Source: Vanilla planifolia
Lineage: Eukaryota > Streptophyta > Magnoliopsida > Asparagales > Orchidaceae
Assembly (NCBI GenBank): GCA_023846275.1
Contig: JAIUJO010000183.1
Coordinates: forward strand, 606,745-670,744
Length of the DNA: 64,000 nt
Direction: 5' to 3'
The notes under the pieces were generated by a model. That model did not search any database. It worked only from the letters and a program-made list of their open reading frames with translations, and was not told where the DNA came from. Shown here in pieces: positions 1 through 12,728 of this stretch (position 1 is its first letter; the number at the start of each line of letters is the position of its first letter). Both the position numbers and the translations under genes were made by a program.

Positions 1-2910
1 CTTGGATTTGATAAAATCCAAATGTAACTTTAGATTTCCTCTTGTACTACCCCTTACATCGATTAACTTGGTGAAATTGTATCAGTTCAACTTATCTCAT
101 TTTGATTAATATTATATGTTTACGTAATATTAAAATAATTATTTATTATTTTTAATACTTTTTAGCTTTAGATAATCACTATATCTTTCGAGCAAGATTT
201 GATCAAGTAAAAAAAATTCGTAGGACTCATTTCCACGATCTCAATGTAGCTAAATATTCATCTGAATGTTCCTAAATAATTAAGTTTCTATGGTTTTGGC
301 ATGTTGTAAAATGCACTTTGATTTGTGCATGCTTTGATGATTGAGGATGTTGAAATTGCTAGTTTCTTAAAAGTTCAACTTTTTTGTATTATTTGTCATT
401 TCTTTTAATTTTACATTTTTGGTTATATTATTAGGAAACTCTAATTCACCTGTCATGTGACCTCTAAATGTTATTGATTTGGTCATTTTATGATGGCCTA
501 ATCTATCTTGTTTTGGCATTAAAATATATTTTCTTGATATTAAAATACAGATTTATTATTTTTTATGCATATTTATTCTTGTAATTCATAGTAATGCCAA
601 ATTATGTCTAATCTAAAAAATATCATTGGTCTTGTGCCAATGAGATATATCTAATTAAATATGTTTTTATATCTTTTAAATATTTTATTTTCTTGTTTTC
701 ATTCATGCCTTACAAGACATTTCAATATGCACAAAATTTTATGATCAAAGATGTCACACATGATCTTATTAATATCTCACAATGCATCCTTCCCAAAGAA
801 TTTATCACATCTCTTCAAATTTTCCTTATTGCTTTTCTTATATTACTATATAACACTAAATCTCCTTCCATGTGGCCTATATATTATTTTTATTTTGTTA
901 TCTTACAATGATTCAAATTATCTCATTTCATGTTTAATATATAATTACATAATACTAAAAGAATAATTTTTTATCAATTATCCTTATTTTCATTCATAAA
1001 TATAGCCACTCGAAATGAAGCCAAACTAAGTGAAACAAATCTGGCAACACTTGTCTTGACAAGTTCCTCACAATTATATATTTTTTTCATATTAGTTCAA
1101 CATTTTTTTAATGATTTGACAACCTTTGCAATATAGGTTTTTTTAGTTGATTTGATGAATAAGGATGTTACCGTTCTTTTCCATAGCATCTAAGAATGAA
1201 GTTTGCCCTTATAGTTTCTCATTTTCAAATGTTTTTTTTTGTTTTAACTATATTACTATGTACCAAAAATTTCCTGTCATGTGGCCCTTGTTTGTGCTTG
1301 ATTTTCATATAATACATTGTTTCAAATTATCTAATTTTTCTTTAATATATGATTAGCTAATATTAAATAATAATTGAATATAAGTTATTCTTTATTTTAT
1401 TGGTAATTTAGAGAAATTCAAAAGAAGATCTAAGCAACATGGAACAAAATTTATTGCACTAATCTCAATGAGCTAAATCACATTACATATTTTGTTTTGT
1501 AGTTTTTTAAATAGTTTATTTTATATGGTTTTTCCATAATTTACAAAATATTTTTAATTACACTAAGTTTGATTCTTGAAGATCCTATACTTGATCTCTT
1601 TAGTATCTTAGAATCAGCTTTCTTATATAATTTATCTCATTTTCTTAATATTTTTCTTTGATTTTGCTATACTATTATGTAACTCAAAATGTCGTCAGGT
1701 ATCACTTTTGTATTGCCTTAAATTTGTTATATTAAATTGGTTTAATTTACCTTATTTGAACTTTACTATGTATTTACTTAATATTAAAAAAATACTTCAT
1801 AGTCATTTATTCATATTTACTTCATAATTGTTTATAACTCAGAATAAAGTCCAATTAAGCAAAAAAATGTCAATGCACTCATCTGAATGAGTTATATCAA
1901 ATCAAGTATTCTTTTTTTATATTTAAAATTTTTTTCAATAATTTTCAAAACATATTAGTAGTCATTTTTTAATTTTTTATTTATTTTATAATTAAGCATG
2001 TCAGACTCTACATCCTTAATATCTTGGAATGCTACTTTTTTAAACAATTTATCTTATTTTTCAAAATTTTCTCTATGATTTAGCAATATTACTATGGAAC
2101 ATTAAATTTTCTCCCTCATGACGTTTAAATTTTTTTATTTGCTTGATTATGTTTTGTTTAATTTGTTTCATTTCAACTTGTTGATATTTTTATTTAATAT
2201 TGAAATAATAATTATTTATTATTTATGTTCAATTGAGACGACATTTATTAGTAATTCCAATCTAGATTTAATTAAGATGAAAAAAATTATTAGACTCGTC
2301 CTGATGAGATCTATTAAGTAAAATATGTTTTTCTATATTTTGATGTTTATATGACTATATTGCTTGCTAATTCTAAATCTCTTATAATATGACCATTACA
2401 TATCTTTCCTTTGATTATATTAATTATTTTCAATTTATCTCATTTAAAATATAGCATATGTTTATTAAAAATTAAAAAATAGTAATTTATTATTATCGCT
2501 TCTTATTTTTGTTTAAATTTGTAGTATTTCTTAATGATGTGTAATCAAGGTGATATAAACTTGGTTTGTGCTTTCACATTGATCACTACATAATTAATAA
2601 TTCATTTTTTTATGCATTTTATTAATTTTTATATTGTTTTAGCTTGCCTTATATGAAATTTTAATTTTTTTCTCTTTTTTGTAATCAAGGATGTTACACT
2701 CAATCTCTTTAGATTCTTGGAATTGCACTTATAATAATTCATCTTATTTGTTCAATTAGTTTCATTAGATTTAATTATGGTAAGGTAGTCTAAATCTGCT
2801 ATCGTATGACCTTTAGAACTCTTAATTTAGTTACATAATTTTTTTTCAATTTACAACTTTTTGAACTTTTTTATATATTTACTTATTTTTAAAAAAAAAT
2901 TTGTTATTTA
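1..2910 (+). repeat. Degenerate ~415-bp satellite, forward block F1
   Basis: This is tandem head-to-tail DNA in which the unit start, a 'gatgt' followed by a T-rich 'gatct' stretch, recurs at 346, 750, 1164, 1581 and 1998 (steps of 404-417), then at 2690. The last step is 692 bp because one unit lost about 140 bp near 2350, where the sequence jumps to the 'ttgctaattctaaatctc' part of the unit. The top strand carries the T-rich face. Copies share landmarks and order but are heavily substituted. Short open frames here read as F/L/I/Y-rich peptides and are repeat shadows, not genes. Confidence 0.9.
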
Positions 2911-3002
2911 AACTACCAAAGTAATTAAGCATGCTACTATAAACGTCCTCTCATTTGGATCCCATATGAAATTACTATAAACTACCAAAGTGAATAAGCA
3001 TA
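2905..3002. other. Orientation switch F1/R1 with a local 69-bp duplication
   Basis: The forward unit runs to an A-rich tract and 'ttgttattt' at about 2909. Immediately afterwards the sequence reads as the opposite strand of the unit. The stretch 'aactaccaaagt.aataagcat' occurs at 2911-2932 and again at 2980-3002, so the junction carries a tandem duplication of about 69 bp. This is what a rearrangement breakpoint with local copying would leave. Confidence 0.75.
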
Positions 3003-3039
3003 AATAAGAACAAGTTATTATTTGAACATTAAGAAAATT

Positions 3040-6000
3040 TACATTAATGATTAAGTGATAAAAATTGAAACAATGTAGAATAATAAAATAAAAATAATGT
3101 ATATGTTACAGAAGAGAAGGCTTTGACTTATAGAGTAATATAAGGAGATGTAGTGTAATGGGCTTCATCTTAAACATAGGTACAAAGTAAAATAACTTGT
3201 GAATTGTGCAAGTTGTAAGAAAAAATACATAAAAATGTTAGAAAAAAGTTTTTATTTAAAGGAGCCGTTCGACAAGAGTCTAATGAAATTTTGTTTTGTC
3301 TTAATTAGACCTCATTTGGAATTTGTATGAATTAAAAAAATTAAATAGACGTAAATAATAACAAATTACAATTTCAATAATAAAAAATATAATGAAATTG
3401 ACTTTAAAAAATTAAAATAATGCAATAGAGAAAATAAAAGAAATAGAAAGGTTACACTAGACAAGATTTTGAGTTATAAACCACTATAACAAAATTAAAG
3501 CCAAAACTTTGCTATAATTTAATAAACTATATCAGAGGGTTATTTCCAAAAATATTAAGAATATTGAGTTTGACAATCTTGAAAACCATTGGTGTTATGG
3601 GTTGAAATGGAAAAAAGCATATAAATATCATAGCAAATATTATATTTAAAATTATTAAAATGAATATTAAGTGCATTTAGGTTGTTTAGTCAAGCAGTGA
3701 TGCTAGTTACATCTCGATCAAACCTGTTTAGAAATTACCATGAATTACAAGAATAAGTTAGCACAAAAAATAATAAATTGTCTTAATTTTTTAGTATTAT
3801 ATTTTGAAGTCAAAAAGAGATAAATTGAAGTACTATTATATAACTAAATAAAGGCAATGTAAAACTCACACAAATTTGAGTTAAATAGTCAAAAAGCCAA
3901 ATTCAAAGAATACATATTAAAGAAATAAGATTAATTATATAGGAATGTTTCATTCTAAGATACTTATGATTTCAGTGTAATATACTCAATCATCAAATCC
4001 CTTCAAAATAATAAATATCTACAAATAGAGAAAATAATATTTTGCTAGAGAGATTCTCAAGATGACGCCATTGACTTTTGTTTTATTTGAATTAGACCTC
4101 ATTTGAATTTTGTGCAAATAACAAAACTAAATAAGTATAAATGAGAATAAATTAATTTTTTAACATTTTTATTTGCTAATAATAAAGTTAAAATCTGACA
4201 AATTATTGTTATATAATATAAAAAATAAAGGAGATTTGAAGTTTACACAAAAGGAGATTTATAGTTACATTGTAATATGTAAAATTCAAAGAAAAAGTAC
4301 TAGTATATAATTTTTTTAAATATTAAGTAAAAATATAAAAATTCAATAAAAAAGGTAAAATGAAGAAATATAATGTTGGCAAATTAAAGCAATGTAAAGG
4401 CCACATAAGAGAGGAACTAGAGTTAAATAATACTATATCAAAATTGAAGCAAAAAAACTTGAATAAATGAGATAAGTTGTATGGGAAAGTCAAATATGAA
4501 GATAGTTAGGAAAATTGGTGTCATAATCTTAGATATCAAAATAATTAAGCAGCAAAATGTTTTCTAAACAATGCCAAAGGCTTTGTAAAAATTATTTAGA
4601 GATTTATAAAAGAATATTTTTATTGAATAATACTTGTTGAAATAAACCAGCATTATTTGTTTAATAAAGTAAAACAAAAGCTTCCAAAATTAAATATTTA
4701 AAAACATAAATGATCTTTCAATAGGATAAGGATCACTAAGAAGAATCAAATGATCTTTGTTCCATCTCAATTGGACCACATTCAAAATTTCTATGAAATA
4801 CAAAGTTAGCTAAGAAAAAATAATAAATAATTATTATATTAAGGCGTAAATGTGAGATGTTAAAGTAAAGTTAAATAAAAAAGAAAATTTATGTAAAATT
4901 CACATGAGAGAATCTTAAAGTTATGTAGTAATGTAGTAGTACGAAAGTAAAAATATTTAAAAGATGAGACAACTTGTATTAAAAAACTACATTATGAGGC
5001 ACTAAGGAGATTGAATGTAATACACTACATCAACAAATCAAGTGTCAGAATGATTTTAACTATAATGAAGTAAACATACAATAATGTTGATCTGAAATAA
5101 ATTGAAGTAATGTAGTAAAAAATAATAAGTGCAATAAAAGCAAGGTATGAAATTTAGATTTAAATTGTAATATAAAAAATTAAAAGGAAAAATTAAGGAT
5201 AAATAAATTGTATTGAAAAATTTAATTCGAAGATGTCAAAGATCTTTAGCATTTTCCTTAGTCATCAAATAAAGAATTGAAATATTATGCAACAAGTGCC
5301 ATACTTATAAAATCAAAATTCTTAAAAAATTTAAATAAAAATAGTTAATTGATTAAAGCTTGCCTAGGTGATTCCAACAATATTCTTTACATCTTGATCA
5401 AAACTCCTTGAAAATTACTACAAATTAAAAAGCAGTTGAGCATAAATAATGATAAATTATATTTTTAATATTAAATATAAATATATATATTAGAAAAGAA
5501 ATGATATAAAATGAAATAATGTGAAATAACTAAATAAAAATTATGCAAAGGTTAGATTAGATTACATTTGGAGTTATAGAGTAATATAATCAAAGCATTG
5601 AAAAATATTTGAATTAATTAGATAAACTATAACAGGAAGTTGCAATCCATGATGTGAAGAAGATCTAATCTAATATTCTTGATCATTAAATAAAATAAGG
5701 ATTAAATCATATTTAAAACTTACCAAAACTAAAAGAAAAATTATAAAATTATAAAAAATAAAAATTAATTTTAAATATGTTTGAGCTTTTTAGGATGAGT
5801 TAAATAATGTTAAGTTTATCTCAATCAAACAATGTTTCAAAATATTTTAAATTACAAATGTTGTAAAAATAAATAATAAAAAAGATATATATTTATTTCT
5901 AATTTGATAAATAATAATACTCATTTGAGAAAACTTGAAATAAAAGAATAAAGAATATAACAAAATCAAACAAAAATATTTGATGAAATAAAAGAAATTA

Positions 6001-7020
6001 TATAAGAAACTTACATTTCAAGTTATTAAGTAGATATAAGGTAACATATTCAATCATCAAATCAAGTACAAATCGAGTGTAATGTGCTCAATTATTAACA
6101 AATATTTTCTCTTAAACAAGAATAAGAGTTTCATAGTATTATTTAATCATGTCAAACAATGATTATTTCCCCTCAGTTGGATTGTGCTCAAAATTACTAT
6201 GAACTGTCAAACTAAATAAGCATAAATAATAACAAATTATCAATTTAACATTCAATAAATATACAGTAAAGATTAAAGGATAAAAATTGAAATAGTGTTG
6301 CATAACAAAAGAAAACAATGTATATGTTACAAAAGATGAAGTTTTGAGTGACACAGTAATATAAAGACATTTAGTGTACTGCACTCGATTTTCAAATTAG
6401 TGACAAATTAAAATAACTTGTCAACAATACAAAATGTAAGAAATTAAAATACATAACAATATAATGAATTTTTAGTTACATACGGCTCTTCGAGAGAAGT
6501 CTAACAAAATTTTTTTTCTTGATTAGACGTCATTTTTAATTTCTATTAATCATAAAATTAAATAAGCATAAATATTAACATATTATTATTTAAATTTTAA
6601 GTAAATGTATAATAAAATAGAAATGAGAAAAATTAAAGTAATGAAATAAAAAAATAAAAGAAGTGAAAAGCTCACAATACATTAGATTTTTAAGTACAAA
6701 CTAGTATAACAAAACTAAAACCAATACTTTTTAATAATTTAATAATTATCTGTGAGGATTGCTTCTTAAACTAATAAGAAGAATGACTGTGATAACCTTA
6801 ATTGCCAAATGTGAAATGAATGTAATGGTACATAAAGCTTACAAAAATAATAGAAAATAATATTTTTAAAAAGTAACAAAATTAGTATTAAGTCTATGGA
6901 GCTTGTTAAGAAGACCAATGAATTTTCTTTTATCTTGATCAATCCTCATAAAAACTTACTACAAATTACAAAAATAAGTTAGCATAAATTATAATTTTAA
7001 ACTTAGGAAAATATTTACTA
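3040..7020 (-). repeat. Pair of multi-unit segments 3.22 kb apart
   Basis: The segment at about 3040-3800 matches the one at about 6260-7020 far better than either matches other copies. Shared private features, in order: 'aatgtatatgttac' (3096 and 6317), 'aaaataacttgt' (3189 and 6410), a 'cgttcgacaagagtctaa'-like block, 'acaaaattaaagccaa'-like text, and 'aataagttagca'. The offset is 3221 bp at both measured points, about 7.8 basic units. This is a duplicated multimer, or the remnant of a higher-order array whose other copies have been lost. Confidence 0.7.
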
Positions 7021-7368
7021 AACCTAAAACAAGACAAATTCAAACAATGCAATAAAATCCAAATCAATGTAAGGTAAAAACAAAAAAATAGAAGATTAAT
7101 TGTTGTATAGAAATATTAAAAAAACAAAGGTGATCTAGAGCTAGACATTTGATCATAAAATTAGGAAAAAATATAAATTGTTCACAAAAAGGGCCAAAAC
7201 CATAGAATATAAAATAATTAAAAAAAATTAAAAAAATATATTGAAAGAGATTTTCTAGATAATTTCAACACTTTTTTTTTCATTTCATTAAGAACTCTTT
7301 CAATTTTATGATGAATTACAAATTTAAGTAAACATAAACAATAAAAAACTATTACATCACTATTCATT

Positions 7369-7372
<4 letters not shown>

Positions 7373-7404
<32 letters not shown>

Positions 7405-7417
7405 ATTTGTGTGTGTT
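7373..7417. repeat. (AT)15 microsatellite followed by a short TG tract
   Basis: An uninterrupted AT dinucleotide run covers 7373-7402, and 'tttgtgtgtgtt' follows at about 7406-7417. It sits inside a reverse satellite unit, exactly where the unit normally reads 'aagtaaatatatattaaagc'. The flanks resume the unit in register on both sides. Confidence 0.9.
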
Positions 7418-8659
7418 AAAGTAGAAATAAGCTAAATTGAAGTAATGAAATATAACAAAATTAAAGCAATTAATAAGCCACAAGAGGGCAGAATTATCAT
7501 TTTGTGGAGATATAACAAAATTAAATAAAAAATAATAGAAAAGAATAAATTTTTTAGAAATAATCTTGCCAAGTTACTTAGGAAATTAAGTGTAACAATC
7601 ATATTCATCAAGCTAGGTATGACTTAAAATATTTAATAAAGTGAACAAATCTCTAAGAAATAAAAAATTTTAAAACTTATATATGGATTTTTTTATTTTA
7701 TTGAGCTCATCAAGATAAATTTAATAGCATTTCCTTTGTCTCAATTTGCACACCATTTCAAAATTTCTTAAATCATCATGTAAATAAACATAGGTAATTA
7801 AAAATTTTTATTTAACACAAAAATATATAAATATAAATTATTCAACAAGATAAATTGAAGATTTCTCATAGATAACAATAAAGATATATATAAGTCAAAT
7901 AATAAGAGATTTAGAATTAGAGAGTAATATAACAAAATAAAGAAAAACATTTCAGGAAATGTGTTAAATTTCATGAAAATGGTGCATTTCAAGAAGCAAA
8001 AGAGAACTTGTTAATAAGTGGAATCAATAAGTCAGGTATGATTCAAAAAATCTCTTAAAATATGCTAAAATTTTAGAAATTAACATAACAAAAAATATAC
8101 AGCAGAATTTTTAATATGATGAAGCACAACAAGATGAGTCTAATGACACAAGTTTACCCTCAATTAAACTATTTTAATTACTATGAATTATTAAAATAAG
8201 CACAAATAAAAATTCTTTAGAAAGTGTACAAAAAAAATAGGAAATTTGATATTAAAAAATAAAGAAATGAATGCATAATTTCATAGAGCACATCGAGTCT
8301 TTTAAAATAACGTTCATTTATCTTTATCAAACCTTACTCAAAATTATTATGAATTGGTTAATAAGCATAAATAATATGACATTTAAATATTAATATTTAA
8401 TAAATATTTATTAAAGAAAAAATAAGATAAATTTAAGTTAAATAATCTAACAAAATCAATGTGATGTAAGGTCACATGAGGTGAGATTTAAGAGCAACAT
8501 AATAACATAACCAAATAAATGCAAAAATTGTGATAAAATGAGATAAATTCTATGCAAAAGGTGGCATTCAAAAATACAAAAAAGATCGAGTGTATCTTCC
8601 TTTACTATTAAAATAGGCGTAATTTGAAATATATCATAAACTGTGACAAACATTTTAAA

Positions 8660-11560
8660 CAAATCTTGTGTAACATCTTTTATTATCAATTATGGTACAA
8701 ATTAAAATCTATTCTAAAATAATATAAAATGTAATATGTAAAATAAAATATATAAAAATTATTGTTTAATTGGATAGTGCTTTTTGACATGATTGCAGCA
8801 GTGTTTCATTCATCTCTATCAGAGATCATTTTAAATTACCATGAATTACAATACTAAATATGTGCAAATAAAAATAAAAAATTATTTTTAATATTAAGTA
8901 AATATATAATAAAGTTTAAATGTAGCAAAATAAAATAATGTAACATATCTAAATTAGACTAAGATAAAGATAACATTAGAAGAGACTATTACATAATGAT
9001 ATAGCCAAACAAATAAATAAAAATTAAGAAAAAGTAAGATAATTTCTATGAGAAAATTGGGCTGCATGATACTAAAGAGATCATACAAAAATCAATAATC
9101 ACAAAACAAGGTACGAAAAAAAGTATCTGATTAAAAAAATTAATAATAGAAAATAAAATAGTTAAAGATATTAAAAAAATTAATTGGATTGAGCTCATCA
9201 AGATCTACGTTATCACATATGCTATTTCTCAATTAGACCTTGTTCAAAATTTCTTTGAATTTCCAAAGAGAATGAAGCGAATAATAACAGATAATATTTT
9301 TTCTATTAAGTTCATATAAAAATGCAAAAATAGGATAAATTAAAGTAATGATGCATGAATAAATTAAAGAAATACAAATTGTCTCACAAAAGGAGGTTTG
9401 TTGTGCCATAATGATATAAGCAAATAAATAATTTTTTAATAAATTAGATAAATTTCTTTGGAAAGCTGCTTTGCAAGATACAGAGAAGATCATATGTAAC
9501 ATTGACAATCATCAAAAATGATTCCAATCAAGTTGTGTCTTAATGCATAACAAAATATTTCAAAATTTAGAAATGAATATTTAATTAGATACATCTTTTT
9601 AAAATGAGTATAAAAACATTTGTTTCATCTCAATCAGAGTTTTGAAAATTTTTTGAATTACAAAATAAAATAAATTAAATAATTAAAAAGTATTATTTTA
9701 ATGTCAAGTATATAATAAATCTAAAAATGAAATAAAGTGAAGCATTCTCATAAAATAACATTAAAACAATGTATAGGTCACAAGGGAAGAGAAATTAATG
9801 CTAAATGGCATGCGATTTACTAGAGCTATCTGACATTATTTGTTTCCCCTAAGTAGGATCTCATTTGAAATTACTATAGATTAACAAAATAAATAAGAAT
9901 TCATAATAATAAATTTTTATTTAAACATTAAAAAAAAAATATATTATTGCTTAAATTACACACATTGAACAAATGTTATATAACAAAATAAATGGGATGT
10001 AAAGGTCACATGATTGCATATTTTGACTTGTAGAGAAATATAACCAAATCAAAAAAAGATGAAATAACCAAAATTTGATGGGATGTTTCATTTCAACATT
10101 TTAAAGATATATTGTGTAACATCTTCTATTACTAATTAAGGTACAAATGAAATTCCATTCGGAAATATTCTAAAATAATAGAAAATATAACATATAAAAT
10201 AAAACATATATATATTATTTTTAAATTTATATGCTTTTTGAGATGATTGTGATAGTATTTGATTCATTAGAGTAAGATATCGTTTGAAATTACCAAAAAT
10301 TACAATAATAAATATGTGCCAAAAATGATAATAAATTAATTTTGATATTAAATAAATATATAATAAAATTGAAATGTGATAAAATGAAATAATGTAGCAT
10401 AACTAAATCAAACTAATATAAAGGACACATAGGAATAGACTAATACAAAGTGATGTAAATAAACAAACAAATAAAATTTTAAAAAATTAAGGCAATTTGT
10501 TTGTGAAAATTTTGTTCAATAACACTAAGTTGAACATCTATAAATCAACAATCATCAAACATGGCACAAATAAAAATATCTCATAAAACAAAATATTAAT
10601 ACAAAAGAAAATATTTAAAAATAAAAAATAAATATTTAATTTGATAGAGCACATTAACATGTGTATGACAATATCTTTTTTGCCTCCATTAGACCTTTCT
10701 CAAATTTTATTGAGTTGACAAAAAAATGAAATAAAAATTAATAAATAATTTTTTTACCATCAAAGCACATATAATAATGCTAAAATATGATAAATTGAAT
10801 CAATGTGATGTAACTAAAACGATGATATACAAATGGTTTCACAAGTGGAAATTTGTATTCCCGTAACGATATAAATGGTAAAACTTTTAAGAAAACAGAT
10901 AACTTAGTATAAGAAAGTTGCATTTGAAGATATAGAGAAGATGATATGTGACATTCACAATGGTCAAATATGGTTCAAATCAAGATGTCTCGTAAAGCAT
11001 AAAAAATAATAAATCTAAAATAGATAAAAATTTAGAAATGAATATTTAATTGTATATAACTCATTAAAATTAATTTACTAAAATTGGTTTCATCTTGATT
11101 AGATCTTTAAAATTTTTTTGAATTACCAAATACAATAAAATAAATAATCATAAATTATTATTTTAATATAAACTAAATGTAATATAGCTAAAATAAGATA
11201 AATTGAAAAAAATGTTATATAATAAAATAAAAGCATTATAAAGGAACATGATAAGAGAATTCAAGCACCACAACACTATAAAGAACTTAGAACATACAAA
11301 ATTGAAATAACGAGATAAATTATACTTCCAAGCTTTCTACGATACAAATGATATTTAATTTAACATTCATAAACAATAACTTAGATAAATATCGAAATGT
11401 CCAATAAAGTGTCAAAACCCATAAGAAAACAAAAGTAACTATAAGTAAAGAAATAAATATTTATTTGGTTAGATATGATCGATATTAGCCTAACGATGTT
11501 TGCTTTTTCTTGATTGGACCTCATTTGGAATTACTACAAATTACGAACTATAAAAATAAA
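8660..11560 (-). repeat. Higher-order repeat of ~1.45 kb, two copies
   Basis: Two consecutive multimers share private sequence: 'attctaaaataata' at 8711 and 10167 (offset 1456) and 'gagaagat.atatgt.acatt' at 9483 and 10935 (offset 1452). A 'gctttttgagatgattg' block near 8785 and 10232 and a 'cacaaaagg/cacaagtgg' block near 9385 and 10839 also correspond. The period is about 3.5 basic units. A third copy is not evident on either side. Confidence 0.7.
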
Positions 11561-12269
11561 AATAATAACAAATTATTTTTTTAATATTAATTATATATGT
11601 ATTAATCCATAAGTAAAATATTTTCAAGCAATATATTATAATAAAGTAAAGCAAATTTGAAGGTCAAGTGAGAGAATATTTAGTGTTACAATGTCATATA
11701 GCAAAATCGATGAAAAAATTAAAAAAATGAGACACATTGAATGATAATGTCGCATTCCAAAATACTAAGGTTATCAAGTAAAATATCCTCAATCATCAAA
11801 TATGTTCTCAATTGGATATAAAAATATTTTGAAATATAAAAATAAATAATAATTGAATATAGCTCATTAAAATGATTCCAAAAATGTTTATTAAGTGAAT
11901 TAATATTAATTAAATTTATGTAAATGGTAAAATAAGATAAATTGACAAATTGCAATATAGCAAAATAACAACAATGCAAAAGTGAAGAGATATTGAGTTA
12001 CATAATAATACCAGAAAATCATAGCAAAAAGTTCGAGGAAATGAAATATTTACAATTATAGAAAATAATATTTCAGTGTGTAGTGGAGATCAAAAGAATT
12101 CTTATGATATTTTCTCTCTTCATCTGACTTTGTTTCGATTAACAATTAATTACCAAACTAAATATTAATAAGTAATAACAAGTTTCTATTTTAATAATAA
12201 GTATATATATAAAAAACATAAAATGAAAGATAACAAATATATCATAACAAAATCAAAGAAATGTAAAGG

Positions 12270-12285
12270 TCATTGGAGTTGTAAC
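12270..12285. other. Orientation switch R1/F2
   Basis: The reverse unit is intact up to 'aatgtaaaggtca' (about 12273). The next recognisable text, 'gttgtaacacttgatctact', is the forward start of the unit, followed by 'tatcttagaatgcaac'. The two halves meet within about 10 bp with no extra sequence, so this looks like a clean breakpoint. Confidence 0.75.
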
Positions 12286-12664
12286 ACTTGATCTACTTCG
12301 TATCTTAGAATGCAACATTCATATTTAATTTACCTAATTTTTCAAATGTTTTACATTTGTTTAGTTGCACTACTATGTAACTCTAACTATCTCTCATGTG
12401 GCATTTGCATATTTTTTGTTGAATTGTATTATATTATCTCAATTGAACTTTTTTCAACTTAAAAAAAAATTAGTAAATATAAAAATAATCATTTGTATTA
12501 TTCTTTTACTTTGATTATTAGCAATAGTTCCATAAAATGTTTGATCAAGATGAAACAAACGTTATTATAGACTTCTTAATGAGCTTTATCTAATTATATA
12601 ATAATTTTTATGTTTTGAAATATTTTTGTCATGATTTTTCCCTATTTTATGGGACATTTTAAAT

Positions 12665-12728
12665 TGCATCTTACTTCACAAATGAAGATGGGCATTCTAA
12701 AATGCATCTTACTTTACAAATGAAGATG
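12665..12728 (+). repeat. 38-bp tandem microduplication inside a unit
   Basis: The stretch 'tgcatcttact.cacaaatgaagatg' is present at 12665-12690 and, with one base different, at 12703-12728. The copies are far more alike than neighbouring satellite units, so the duplication is much younger than the array. Confidence 0.85.

Larger units (their letters stand above)
2911..12275 (-). repeat. Degenerate ~415-bp satellite, reverse block R1
   Basis: This is the same unit as in F1 but on the complementary strand, so the top strand is A-rich. The recurrent landmark 'tttcatctcgattagacctcatttg' in degenerate form lies near 3287, 3700, 4075, 4751, 6518, 6930, 8801, 9221, 9619, 10255, 10674, 11083 and 11500. 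Several consecutive steps are 398-420 bp; irregular steps mark partial deletions and duplications. A pair of segments 3.22 kb apart and a ~1.45-kb multimer lie inside and are listed separately. I see no gene in these 9.4 kb. Confidence 0.9.

Noticed and set aside
693-2321. Open frames of 63-72 codons on the plus strand as small membrane proteins
   Set aside because: They are F/L/I/Y-rich translations of the T-rich face of the satellite. Equivalent peptides appear in other units and, in reverse blocks, on the opposite strand, with no conserved start or stop. They are repeat shadows.
6163-11979. Minus-strand open frames (for example 9233-9508, 91 codons; 11719-11979, 86 codons) as genes
   Set aside because: Same explanation: they read the satellite's T-rich strand in reverse blocks. 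Hydrophobicity comes from base composition, and frames do not persist between copies.
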